DNA of 5,454 nt from Gemmobacter sp. (GCA_003509785.1 DOMY01000208.1:2373-7826), one strand, 5' to 3'. Shown: positions 1 to 5,249, counted from the first letter of the stretch. Made by a program: numbers and translations. Notes: generated from the letters alone by a model not told the origin.

Positions 1-919
1 CAAGCGCCTCGTTCCAGGCGGGCAGCTGCACGGCGCGGGCGCGGGCTTTCTTCGACAGCGTCACCGCCAGCATTTCGATCAGGATGCGGTAGACGTTGTT
101 TTCGGGCTGCTGTTCCGTCAGGCCGAGGCTGTTGACCTGCACACCATAGCGGAAGCGGCGATACTTCGCCTCGGTGATGCCATAGCGGTGTTCGCACAGC
201 TCGTCCCACAGATCGACGAAGGCGCGCATCTTGCAGAGTTCGGTGACGAAGCGGATGCCGGCGTTTACAAAAAACGATATTCTACCCACCATATTGGGGA
301 ATTCGGCCGCAGAAACTTTACCTTTCAGATCATCCAGCACGGCGCAGGCGGTGGCCAGCGCGAAGGCCAGTTCCTGTTCCGGTGTCGCGCCCGCCTCTTG
401 CAGATGGTAGGAACACACGTTCATCGGGTTCCATTTCGGCAGGTGTTTCTGCGTATAGGCGGCCACATCCGTGATCATCGACAGGCTGGGTTTCGGCGGG
501 CAGATATAGGTGCCGCGCGACAGGTATTCCTTGATCAGATCGTTCTGCACCGTCCCTTGCAGTTTCGAGATATCGGCGCCCTGTTCTTCGGCGGCGGCGA
601 TATAAAGCGCCAGCAGCCAGGGGGCGGTGGCGTTGATCGTCATCGAGGTGTTCATCTGTTCCAGCGGGATATCCTGGAACAGCGCCCGCATGTCGCCCAG
701 ATGCGCCACCGGCACGCCGACCTTGCCCACCTCGCCGCGCGCCAGTTCGTGATCGCTGTCATAGCCGGTCTGGGTGGGCAGATCGAAGGCGACGGAAAGC
801 CCGGTCTGCCCCTTGGCCAGGTTGTTGCGGTAAAGCGCATTCGAGGCCCGCGCGGTGGAATGGCCCGCATAGGTGCGGAACAGCCAGGGGGCTTCCTTGC
901 TTGGCATGGCTTGGGTCAT
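1..919 (-). CDS. ecm: Ethylmalonyl-CoA mutase, N-terminal part (gene runs off the left edge)
   Basis: Adenosylcobalamin-dependent mutase that converts (2R)-ethylmalonyl-CoA to (2S)-methylsuccinyl-CoA in the cytoplasmic ethylmalonyl-CoA pathway for acetyl-CoA assimilation. Read by hand from ATG at 919-917, the frame is open for 306 codons to the window edge. Seen: PWLFRTYAGHS (residues 11-21), GQTGLSVAFDLPTQTGYDSD (37-56), NTSMTINATAPW (90-101), RGTYICPPKPS (135-145), SYHLQEAG (170-177), GRISFFVNAG (212-221). Tyr17, Arg135 and His172 line up with Tyr89, Arg207 and His244 of methylmalonyl-CoA mutase at a constant offset of 72. The DLPTQTGYDSD and TINATAPW wording fits the Ecm/MeaA branch rather than true methylmalonyl-CoA mutase. 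The C-terminal B12-binding domain lies outside; the family is about 650 residues. GAGG at 930-927, 7 bases upstream, supports this start; ATG at 907 is an alternative. Codons 213-218 are unusually AT-rich. The older name is meaA. Confidence 0.93.
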   Translation of the reverse strand, partial: MTQAMPSKEAPWLFRTYAGHSTARASNALYRNNLAKGQTGLSVAFDLPTQTGYDSDHELARGEVGKVGVPVAHLGDMRALFQDIPLEQMNTSMTINATAPWLLALYIAAAEEQGADISKLQGTVQNDLIKEYLSRGTYICPPKPSLSMITDVAAYTQKHLPKWNPMNVCSYHLQEAGATPEQELAFALATACAVLDDLKGKVSAAEFPNMVGRISFFVNAGIRFVTELCKMRAFVDLWDELCEHRYGITEAKYRRFRYGVQVNSLGLTEQQPENNVYRILIEMLAVTLSKKARARAVQLPAWNEAL

Positions 920-942
920 GGCGCAGCCTCGTGAATCTGTTG

Positions 943-955
943 GCAATAAAGTTGC
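943..955. promoter_or_regulatory. Small inverted repeat in the ecm leader
   Basis: GCAA-TAAAG-TTGC is a 13-base inverted repeat with 4-base arms, just downstream of the proposed ecm transcription start and 24 bases before the start codon. The position would suit a repressor or a regulator of the ethylmalonyl-CoA pathway. Arms this short arise often by chance, so this is only a candidate. Confidence 0.18.
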
Positions 956-965
956 GTTCTGCGCC

Positions 966-994
966 ATATGAGGGAAAGAATATGCCCATGTCAA
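966..994 (-). promoter_or_regulatory. Candidate sigma-70 promoter of ecm
   Basis: On the minus strand a perfect -35 hexamer TTGACA (994-989) is followed, after 17 bases, by TCATAT (971-966) as a weak -10 (3 of 6 matches). Transcription would begin near 960, leaving a leader of about 40 bases before the ecm start codon. The exact -35 and standard spacing favour the call; the poor -10 suggests dependence on an activator or a wrong choice of -10. Confidence 0.4.
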
Positions 995-1042
995 TTCGCC
1001 GCAACGCGGCATAGGGCTTTTTGCCGATGCAGAGGCCGGAAT

Positions 1043-1070
1043 TTGAATTCATTAAGTTGAATATGATAAT
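1043..1070 (+). promoter_or_regulatory. Promoter of the YgaP-type gene with embedded operator
   Basis: TTGAAT (1043-1048, 4 of 6 to the -35 consensus), a 16-base spacer, then GATAAT (1065-1070, 5 of 6 to the -10 consensus). Transcription would start near 1077, about 50 bases before the ATG at 1128. The region is sharply AT-rich in a GC-rich background. The spacer is largely occupied by the palindrome at 1047-1062, the usual arrangement for a repressed promoter. Confidence 0.5.
1047..1062. promoter_or_regulatory. Candidate SqrR/BigR-type (ArsR family) operator
   Basis: The sequence is ATTC, 8 bases, GAAT; counting one more pair, the arms are ATTCA/TGAAT around 6 bases. From memory, ATTC-N8-GAAT is the site reported for SqrR, the persulfide-sensing ArsR-family repressor of Rhodobacter capsulatus. 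It lies between the -35 and -10 elements of the promoter for a YgaP-type membrane protein. In E. coli, ygaP is controlled by the SqrR homologue YgaV, so site and gene agree. No regulator gene is visible in the window, so it would be encoded elsewhere. Confidence 0.45.
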
Positions 1071-1127
1071 GCGTTGCGCTATCTGAAGGGTAGGCGGGCG
1101 CAATGGGTGCCCGGATGGGGGTGTGAC

Positions 1128-1331
1128 ATGACGCTGGACCGTTCGATCTTTCTGTTTGCCGGGGTGATGGTGTTGCTGAGCGTGGCACTGACGCTGTGGG
1201 TATCGCCGCTGTTCGTGTGGTTTACCGTGTTCATCGGGCTGAACCTGGTCCAATCCAGCTTTACAGGCTTCTGCCCTGCGGCGATGGTGTTCAAGGCGCT
1301 TGGCATCAAGGCGGGCTGCGCGTTTCAGTGA
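1128..1331 (+). CDS. YgaP-type small inner membrane protein (DUF2892)
   Basis: A 67-residue membrane protein matching the transmembrane domain of YgaP. Two hydrophobic segments are visible, about residues 7-25 and 28-45, followed by the family signature NLVQSSFTGFCP (39-50) and a short basic, glycine-containing tail. Cys49 in the FCP motif is the family's conserved cysteine; a second, Cys64, sits near the C-terminus. E. coli YgaP fuses this domain to a rhodanese domain that carries sulfane sulfur; here it stands alone. ATG at 1128 is chosen because the family begins close to MxxDR and because GGGGG at 1117-1121 lies 6 bases upstream. TTG at 1074 and GTG at 1107 extend the frame, but 1074 lies upstream of the predicted transcription start. 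The gene is divergent from ecm and 77 bases before the ParA gene. A role in sulfide or persulfide handling is inferred; its biochemical function is not established. Confidence 0.85.
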   Translation: MTLDRSIFLFAGVMVLLSVALTLWVSPLFVWFTVFIGLNLVQSSFTGFCPAAMVFKALGIKAGCAFQ

Positions 1332-1396
1332 CACGCAAGTAACGCTGGGGAAACGCCTGTCCAATACATGCGGCTTCCGTTATGCTGCGGCGCAGC

Positions 1397-1402
1397 GAGG
1401 GG
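1397..1402 (+). promoter_or_regulatory. Ribosome binding site fixing the ParA start
   Basis: GAGGGG lies 6 bases before ATG 1409. The upstream in-frame ATG at 1382 has no such sequence and would add nine residues in front of the conserved MGKVITVAQQKGG start. Confidence 0.7.
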
Positions 1403-1408
1403 ATTCGG

Positions 1409-2032
1409 ATGGGCAAGGTCATTACGGTGGCACAGCAGAAGGGCGGCGCGGGCAAGACCACGCTGGCCGTGACGCTGGCGGTTAGTTTCGTGCAGCGCGG
1501 GCTGCGGGTGGCGCTGCTGGACAGCGATCCACAGGGCAGTCTGGGCCGCTGGTTCATGACGCGGGTAGAGCGAAATGGCAGCGCGGATCTGGAGTTTTCC
1601 ACCGCCTCGGCCTGGGGTGTGGGCTATGAATGCAAGAAGCTGCGGCAGACGCATGACATCGTGATTGTCGACACGCCGCCCAAGGTGGACAGCGATCTGC
1701 GCCCGGCGCTGCGCGAGGCGGATCTGGTGCTGATCCCGGTGGCGGGCAGCCATGTGGATCTGTGGGCCACCGATGGCGTTCTGGATCTGGTGGCACGGGA
1801 AAGCACCCGGGCGCTGATCGTGATGAACCGGATGACCACGGGCACCAGGCTGGCTGAAGAGGTGGCGCTGGCCGCCGGGGATGTTGCGCAGGTGGCAGAA
1901 TCGCGGCTGGCCAATCGCGTGGCCTTTGCGCAGACGCTGGGGCAGGGGCTTTCTGCGGTGGAGGGCCGGGGGCCTGCGGCGGCGGAATGTCGGGCGCTGG
2001 CGGCCGAGGTTCTGGCGGTTCTGGAAGAATAA
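1409..2032 (+). CDS. Orphan ParA-family ATPase
   Basis: A 207-residue P-loop ATPase of the ParA/MinD superfamily. These proteins dimerise on ATP and position plasmids, chromosome origins or protein clusters. Visible motifs: deviant Walker A KGGAGKTT (residues 11-18) with signature Lys11 and nucleotide-binding Lys16; the DSDPQGS box (38-44), typical of ParA; Walker B IVIVDTPP (84-91). The length fits the small ParA class, with no N-terminal DNA-binding extension, so it probably binds DNA non-specifically as the ATP dimer. No ParB, centromere-like repeats or chemotaxis genes are adjacent, so the cargo cannot be told. It follows the YgaP-type gene by 77 bases on the same strand; co-transcription is possible, and TATGCT at 1381-1386 is at best a weak -10 for a separate promoter. 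A strong hairpin begins inside its stop codon. Confidence 0.88.
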   Translation: MGKVITVAQQKGGAGKTTLAVTLAVSFVQRGLRVALLDSDPQGSLGRWFMTRVERNGSADLEFSTASAWGVGYECKKLRQTHDIVIVDTPPKVDSDLRPALREADLVLIPVAGSHVDLWATDGVLDLVARESTRALIVMNRMTTGTRLAEEVALAAGDVAQVAESRLANRVAFAQTLGQGLSAVEGRGPAAAECRALAAEVLAVLEE

Positions 2033-2057
2033 GGGCGGCACCTGCGGCGCCGCCCTT
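2031..2057. terminator. Hairpin terminator between convergent genes
   Basis: A perfect 9-base stem (AAGGGCGGC with GCCGCCCTT) closes a 9-base loop. It starts within the TAA of the ParA gene and ends 5 bases before the stop codon of the minus-strand microprotein gene, so it can end transcription from both sides. On the plus strand only TT follows the stem; on the minus strand the downstream sequence is somewhat richer in T. Confidence 0.7.
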
Positions 2058-2062
2058 CGGGT

Positions 2063-2140
2063 TCAGAACACGTCAAACAGATACAGCAGGATGATGATCG
2101 GGATCGGGATGCCGATCACCCAGGCGAATATGCCTTTCAT
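2063..2140 (-). CDS. Single-pass membrane microprotein, 25 residues
   Basis: Read by hand: ATG at 2140-2138 to TGA at 2065-2063. The protein starts MKGIFAWVIG, continues through a hydrophobic core containing IPIPIII, and ends LFDVF. Residues about 4-22 are almost wholly hydrophobic, with one Lys near the N-terminus and one Asp near the C-terminus, as expected for a single membrane helix. The case for a real gene is the GGAGGA ribosome binding site at exactly 6 bases, the amphiphile-like ends, and its neat placement between two strong terminators. It lies 130 bases downstream of ettA on the same strand and converges on the ParA gene. I do not recognise a named family. Function is unknown; such proteins often act as small subunits or regulators of membrane complexes. 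Confidence 0.7.
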   Translation of the reverse strand: MKGIFAWVIGIPIPIIILLYLFDVF

Positions 2141-2146
2141 GGGGTG

Positions 2147-2152
2147 TCCTCC
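2147..2152 (-). promoter_or_regulatory. Strong ribosome binding site of the microprotein gene
   Basis: GGAGGA on the minus strand, 6 bases before the ATG at 2140. It is the best Shine-Dalgarno match in the window and the main sign that the 25-codon frame is translated. Its first three bases are part of a small hairpin (2150-2168). Confidence 0.75.
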
Positions 2153-2200
2153 GGGTTTGGTTGCCGGATCAACGCAAGGGGCGGGGCATCGGTTCCGCAA

Positions 2201-2234
2201 CACAAAAGGGCGGGGATGATCCCCGCCCTTTGTG
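2201..2234 (-). terminator. Rho-independent terminator downstream of ettA
   Basis: A 12-base perfect stem, AAAGGGCGGGGA with TCCCCGCCCTTT, around a 3-base loop (TGA on plus), extended by CAC/GTG past one bulged A. On the minus strand the stem ends in a run of T, as expected for an ettA terminator. It lies 37 bases after the ettA stop and separates ettA from the microprotein gene. Confidence 0.8.
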
Positions 2235-2244
2235 CATTTCCGGG

Positions 2245-2262
2245 CCTGCCTGTGGCGGCAGG
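2245..2262 (-). terminator. Second hairpin just after ettA
   Basis: CCTGCC and GGCAGG pair around a 6-base loop, 8 bases after the ettA stop codon. It has no T run and is weaker than the hairpin at 2201-2234. It may protect the mRNA 3' end or simply add to termination. Confidence 0.35.
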
Positions 2263-2270
2263 TGCTGCGT

Positions 2271-3926
2271 TCAGCGGGCGAAGCGTTTGTATTTCACGCG
2301 CTTCGGCAGGATCGAATCCGGGCCGAGGCGGCGGACCTTGTCCTGTTCATAGGCTTCGAAGTTGCCTTCGAACCATTCCACATGGGCATCGCCTTCGAAG
2401 GCGAGGATATGGGTGCAGAGCCGGTCGAGGAAGAAGCGGTCGTGGCTGATGATGATGGCGCAGCCGGCGAAATCTTCGATCGCGGCTTCCAGCGCCTGTA
2501 GGGTTTCCACGTCCAGATCGTTGGTGGGTTCGTCAAGCAGCAGCACGTTGCCGCCCGATTTCAGCAGCTTGGCCATGTGCACGCGGTTGCGTTCACCGCC
2601 CGACAACAGGCCCACCTTCTTCTGCTGGTCGGTGCCCTTGAAGTTGAAGGCGCCGGTATAGACGCGGCTGTTCAGCTGCATGTCGCCCAGGTGGATCACC
2701 TCGGCCCCGCCCGAGATTTCTTCCCAGACGTTCTTTTCCGGGTCCAGCGCATCGCGCGACTGGTCGACATAGGCCAGATGCACGGTATTGCCGAGGGTGA
2801 TGGTGCCCTCGTCCGGGGTTTCCTGGCCGGTGATCATGCGGAACAGCGTCGATTTGCCGGCACCGTTGGGGCCGATGACGCCGACGATGGCGCCCGGCGG
2901 CACGGTGAAGGACAGATCTTCGATCAGCAGGCGGTCGCCCATGGCTTTCTTCAGGCCTTCGACCTCGATCACCTTGTTGCCCAGACGTTCACCGTTGGGG
3001 ATGATGATCTGCGCGCTGGAAGAGCGTTCCAGCACGGTCTGGCCCGCCATTTCGTTATAGCGCGCAATCCGGGCCTTGCCCTTGGATTGCCGGGCCTTGG
3101 CCCCGGCGCGGATCCATTCCAGTTCCTTTTCCAGCGCCTTCTGCTTGGATTTATCTTCGCGGGCTTCCTGCGCCATGCGCTTGGCCTTCTGATCCAGCCA
3201 GGCGGAATAGTTGCCCTCGTAGGGGATGCCGCGGCCGCGATCCAGTTCCAGAATCCAGCTGGTGATATCATCCAGGAAGTAACGGTCGTGGGTGACGATC
3301 AGGATGGTGCCCTTGTAGGCGATCAGGTGCTTTTGCAGCCAGGCGATGGATTCGGCATCCAGGTGGTTGGTCGGTTCGTCGAGCAGCAGCATGTCGGGCT
3401 TTTCCAGCAGCAGCTTGCACAGCGCCACCCGGCGGCGTTCGCCGCCCGACAGGCTTTCGACATTGGCATCATCGGGCGGGCAGCGCAGCGCATCCATCGC
3501 CACACCCACGGTCGCCTCCAGCTCCCACAGGTTTTCGGCGTCGATCTGGTCTTGCAGCTGGGCCATTTCGTCGGCGGTTTCGTCGGAATAGTTCATCGCC
3601 AGTTCGTTGTAGCGTTCCAGCACGGCCGTCTGCTTGGCGACGCCCAGCATGACATTGCCTTTCACATCCAGCGCCGGATCCAGATAGGGTTCCTGGGCCA
3701 GATAGCCGACCTTGGCGCCCTTGGCGGCCCAGGCCTCGCCTTTGAAATCCTTGTCCATGCCGGCCATGATCTTCAGCAGGGTCGATTTACCCGCACCGTT
3801 GACGCCGACGACACCGATCTTCACCCCGGGGAGGAAGTTCAGGTGGATGTTTTCGAAGCACTTCTTGCCACCGGGATAGGTCTTGGAGACGCCTTCCATG
3901 TGATAGACATATTGATAGCTTGCCAT
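2271..3926 (-). CDS. ettA: Energy-dependent translational throttle protein EttA (ABC-F)
   Basis: A cytoplasmic ABC-F ATPase that binds the ribosomal E site and gates entry into elongation according to the ATP/ADP ratio. It has 551 residues; E. coli EttA has 555. Domain 1: Walker A GVNGAGKST (41-49), the arm insertion (about 91-135), signature LSGGE (159-163), Walker B LLLDEP (180-185) with catalytic Glu184. The charged linker (about 238-318), rich in Lys, Arg and Glu, is the P-site tRNA interaction motif. Domain 2: GPNGAGKST (352-360), LSGGE (441-445), LLLDEP (462-467) with Glu466. The catalytic glutamates match E. coli Glu188 and Glu470 with a constant offset of 4. There are no transmembrane segments. 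The opening MASYQYVYHM is typical, and GAGG at 3936-3933 sits 6 bases upstream of the ATG. It follows the GNAT gene by 105 bases, probably with its own promoter. Confidence 0.97.
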   Translation of the reverse strand: MASYQYVYHMEGVSKTYPGGKKCFENIHLNFLPGVKIGVVGVNGAGKSTLLKIMAGMDKDFKGEAWAAKGAKVGYLAQEPYLDPALDVKGNVMLGVAKQTAVLERYNELAMNYSDETADEMAQLQDQIDAENLWELEATVGVAMDALRCPPDDANVESLSGGERRRVALCKLLLEKPDMLLLDEPTNHLDAESIAWLQKHLIAYKGTILIVTHDRYFLDDITSWILELDRGRGIPYEGNYSAWLDQKAKRMAQEAREDKSKQKALEKELEWIRAGAKARQSKGKARIARYNEMAGQTVLERSSSAQIIIPNGERLGNKVIEVEGLKKAMGDRLLIEDLSFTVPPGAIVGVIGPNGAGKSTLFRMITGQETPDEGTITLGNTVHLAYVDQSRDALDPEKNVWEEISGGAEVIHLGDMQLNSRVYTGAFNFKGTDQQKKVGLLSGGERNRVHMAKLLKSGGNVLLLDEPTNDLDVETLQALEAAIEDFAGCAIIISHDRFFLDRLCTHILAFEGDAHVEWFEGNFEAYEQDKVRRLGPDSILPKRVKYKRFAR

Positions 3927-3958
3927 GATTTCCCTCGGATGCGCCAGTCTTTGCGGGG

Positions 3959-3987
3959 CTTGTAGCGAAATCGGAGGGAAAGGGCAA
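3959..3987 (-). promoter_or_regulatory. Candidate promoter of ettA
   Basis: On the minus strand TTGCCC (3987-3982, 4 of 6) is followed after 17 bases by TACAAG (3964-3959, 4 of 6). Transcription would begin near 3952, about 26 bases before the start codon. It lies in the gap after the GNAT gene, so ettA need not depend on the upstream gene. Confidence 0.35.
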
Positions 3988-4002
3988 CGCAGGCCCGCGC
4001 CG

Positions 4003-4028
4003 CCAGTGGTCTGGGCCAGTGGTCTGGG
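4003..4028. repeat. Perfect 13-base tandem duplication
   Basis: CCAGTGGTCTGGG occurs twice head to tail with no mismatch, 3 bases beyond the GNAT stop codon and just upstream of the proposed ettA promoter. Each unit contains CCAG...CTGG and could form a 4-base stem. Replication slippage is the simplest origin; a paired protein-binding site upstream of the ettA -35 is possible. Confidence 0.85.
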
Positions 4029-4031
4029 ACG

Positions 4032-4511
4032 TCAGGCGATCAGGCGTTTTTCGAACCAGTGGTCGGCATGGGGGTTGGTGTTATAGGCCGCGATTTCCTG
4101 CCAGCCGTCGCGCAGATAGAGCGCCTGTGCCTCGGGCAGGTGGCGGCTGGTGTCGAGGCGCAGGTGCGTCAGCCCCATATCGCGGGCCGCATCCTCGATC
4201 CCGGTCATCAGGCGGCGGGCAAGACCCTGCCCCCGCGCCTCGGCCGCGACCCAGAGGCGCTTCACCTCGCCGCAGCCCGGGCCGATGCCCTCGGCGCTGC
4301 TGCGCAGGCCGACACAGCCAAGGGGTGTGCCCGCCTGACGTGCGATCAGGAACAGCCCGCGCGGCGGGGCCATGGCCAAAGTATCGGGATCCACCGGGCG
4401 GGGCGCGAAGGTCTGGCCGAAACGCAGGCTCAGTTCTGCGAAATAGGCGGCCATGCAGGCCTGGGCTTCGGGCGCGGTGATGGGGCAGGGGGCAAGGTGG
4501 ATCTGTGACAT
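4032..4511 (-). CDS. GNAT family N-acetyltransferase
   Basis: A 159-residue soluble acetyltransferase of the GCN5-related superfamily, transferring an acetyl group from acetyl-CoA to an unidentified amine. Seen: a central strand GEVKRLWVAAEARGQGLAR (81-99) with the acetyl-CoA pyrophosphate-binding motif R-x-x-G-x-A at Arg93, Gly96 and Ala98; then the LMTGIEDAARDMG helix, a THLRLDT strand (114-120), and a C-terminal EAQALYLRDGWQEIAAY segment (126-142) typical of motif B. The substrate cannot be read from sequence. The start at 4511 gives normal family length; the ribosome binding site is weak (AAAGG at 4519-4515, very close). It is divergent from nadD, with 78 bases between start codons, and upstream of ettA on the same strand. 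Confidence 0.9.
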   Translation of the reverse strand: MSQIHLAPCPITAPEAQACMAAYFAELSLRFGQTFAPRPVDPDTLAMAPPRGLFLIARQAGTPLGCVGLRSSAEGIGPGCGEVKRLWVAAEARGQGLARRLMTGIEDAARDMGLTHLRLDTSRHLPEAQALYLRDGWQEIAAYNTNPHADHWFEKRLIA

Positions 4512-4577
4512 ATGCCTTTGTGGCGCGTATCAATTCCGCTTGGCAAGCCGCGACCGCCATGTTTTGAACAGCCAAAC

Positions 4578-4582
4578 GGAGA
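4578..4582 (+). promoter_or_regulatory. Ribosome binding site fixing the nadD start
   Basis: GGAGA lies 7 bases before ATG 4590. The earlier in-frame ATG at 4512 abuts the divergent GNAT start codon, has no ribosome binding site and would add 26 residues lacking family resemblance. Confidence 0.65.
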
Positions 4583-4589
4583 ACGAAAT

Positions 4590-5243
4590 ATGCGGCAGGG
4601 TTTTCCCCGGGCGACGCGGGGGATGGTGATTGGCCTTCTGGGGGGATCCTTCGATCCGGCCCATGAAGGCCATGTGCATATCACCCAGGAGGCGCTGCGC
4701 CGGTTCGGGCTGGATCGGGTGTGGTGGCTGGTCAGCCCCGGCAACCCGCTGAAGGCACGCCAGCCTGCGCCGATGGTCGACAGGTTGCAGCGGGCGCGGG
4801 CGCTGATGCGGCATCCCCGGGTGGAGATCACCGATCTGGAGGCACGGCTGGGCACGCGCTATACCGCCGCCACGCTGGCCCGGCTGATGGCGATCTATCC
4901 TGGGGTGCGTTTCGTCTGGCTGATGGGGGCAGACAATCTGGTGCAGTTCCACCGCTGGGACAATTGGGAATGGATCATGCGCCATGTGGCCATCGGCGTG
5001 CTGGCGCGGCCCGGATCGGGGCTGAAGGCGCGGATGGGCCGGGCGGCGCGGGTCTATGCCGGGGAACAGATCAGCGGGGCGGCCATCGGGCGGTTGGGCC
5101 ACATGCCGCCCCCGGCCTGGGCCTTTGCCGATATGCCGATGCTGGCGCAATCTTCCAGCGAGATCCGGGCGCGGGGGGATTGGGGGCAGGCGGCAGCGCA
5201 GCCGGGGGCGGCGCAGAGTATCGAGCCGCAGAAGGCGGGCTGA
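4590..5243 (+). CDS. nadD: Nicotinate-nucleotide adenylyltransferase NadD
   Basis: A cytoplasmic enzyme of NAD synthesis: nicotinate mononucleotide plus ATP gives deamido-NAD and pyrophosphate. It has 217 residues from ATG 4590. Seen: the nucleotidyltransferase start GLLGGSFDPAHEGH (15-28) with the HxGH ATP-binding motif at His25-His28; WWLVSPGNPLK, the substrate-binding stretch; the WLMGADNLVQFHRW block, conserved in bacterial NadD; and SSSEIR (188-193), corresponding to the family's ISSTxIR phosphate-binding motif. The last 24 residues, after SSSEIR, are low-complexity (Ala, Gln, Gly, Pro) and encoded by very G-rich DNA. From memory, relatives usually stop a few residues after this motif, so the tail may be a recent extension. 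The gene is divergent from the GNAT gene; the 78-base gap contains the palindrome GCTTG-G-CAAGC (4538-4548). No clear terminator follows. Confidence 0.95.
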   Translation: MRQGFPRATRGMVIGLLGGSFDPAHEGHVHITQEALRRFGLDRVWWLVSPGNPLKARQPAPMVDRLQRARALMRHPRVEITDLEARLGTRYTAATLARLMAIYPGVRFVWLMGADNLVQFHRWDNWEWIMRHVAIGVLARPGSGLKARMGRAARVYAGEQISGAAIGRLGHMPPPAWAFADMPMLAQSSSEIRARGDWGQAAAQPGAAQSIEPQKAG

Positions 5244-5249
5244 GCCGGC

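Noticed and set aside
264..295. Antisense promoter in the AT-rich patch of ecm (TTTACA ... CATATT)
   Set aside because: The spacer would be 20 bases, too long for a standard promoter, and low-GC sequence gives such matches easily.
188..934. Long plus-strand open frame over ecm
   Set aside because: It lies antisense to an unmistakable Ecm protein and reads as Arg, Gly, His and Gln-rich sequence without domain features; a GC-bias shadow.
998..1022. Hairpin GCCGC-AAC-GCGGC followed by five T on the plus strand
   Set aside because: It resembles a terminator, but the T run starts 7 bases after the stem, the stem is only 5 pairs, and no plus-strand gene ends here. It sits between divergent promoters.
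1074..1127. Longer start of the YgaP-type protein at TTG 1074 or GTG 1107
   Set aside because: The added residues are not family-like, and TTG 1074 precedes the predicted transcription start.
1325..2041. 238-codon minus-strand open frame over the ParA gene
   Set aside because: Shadow of the ParA gene; composition is Arg, Pro, His and Gln-rich with no ribosome binding site or motif.
2577..3965. 462-codon plus-strand open frame over ettA
   Set aside because: It is antisense to EttA, whose every ABC motif is intact. The frame mirrors ettA codon bias and shows no family features.
4538..4548. Palindrome GCTTG-G-CAAGC between the GNAT gene and nadD
   Set aside because: It could be an operator for the divergent pair, but 5-base arms are common and no good promoter overlaps it on either strand. 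Recorded only in the nadD entry.
4512..4589. Longer NadD start at ATG 4512
   Set aside because: No ribosome binding site, it abuts the GNAT start codon, and the added 26 residues have no family resemblance; ATG 4590 is better supported.
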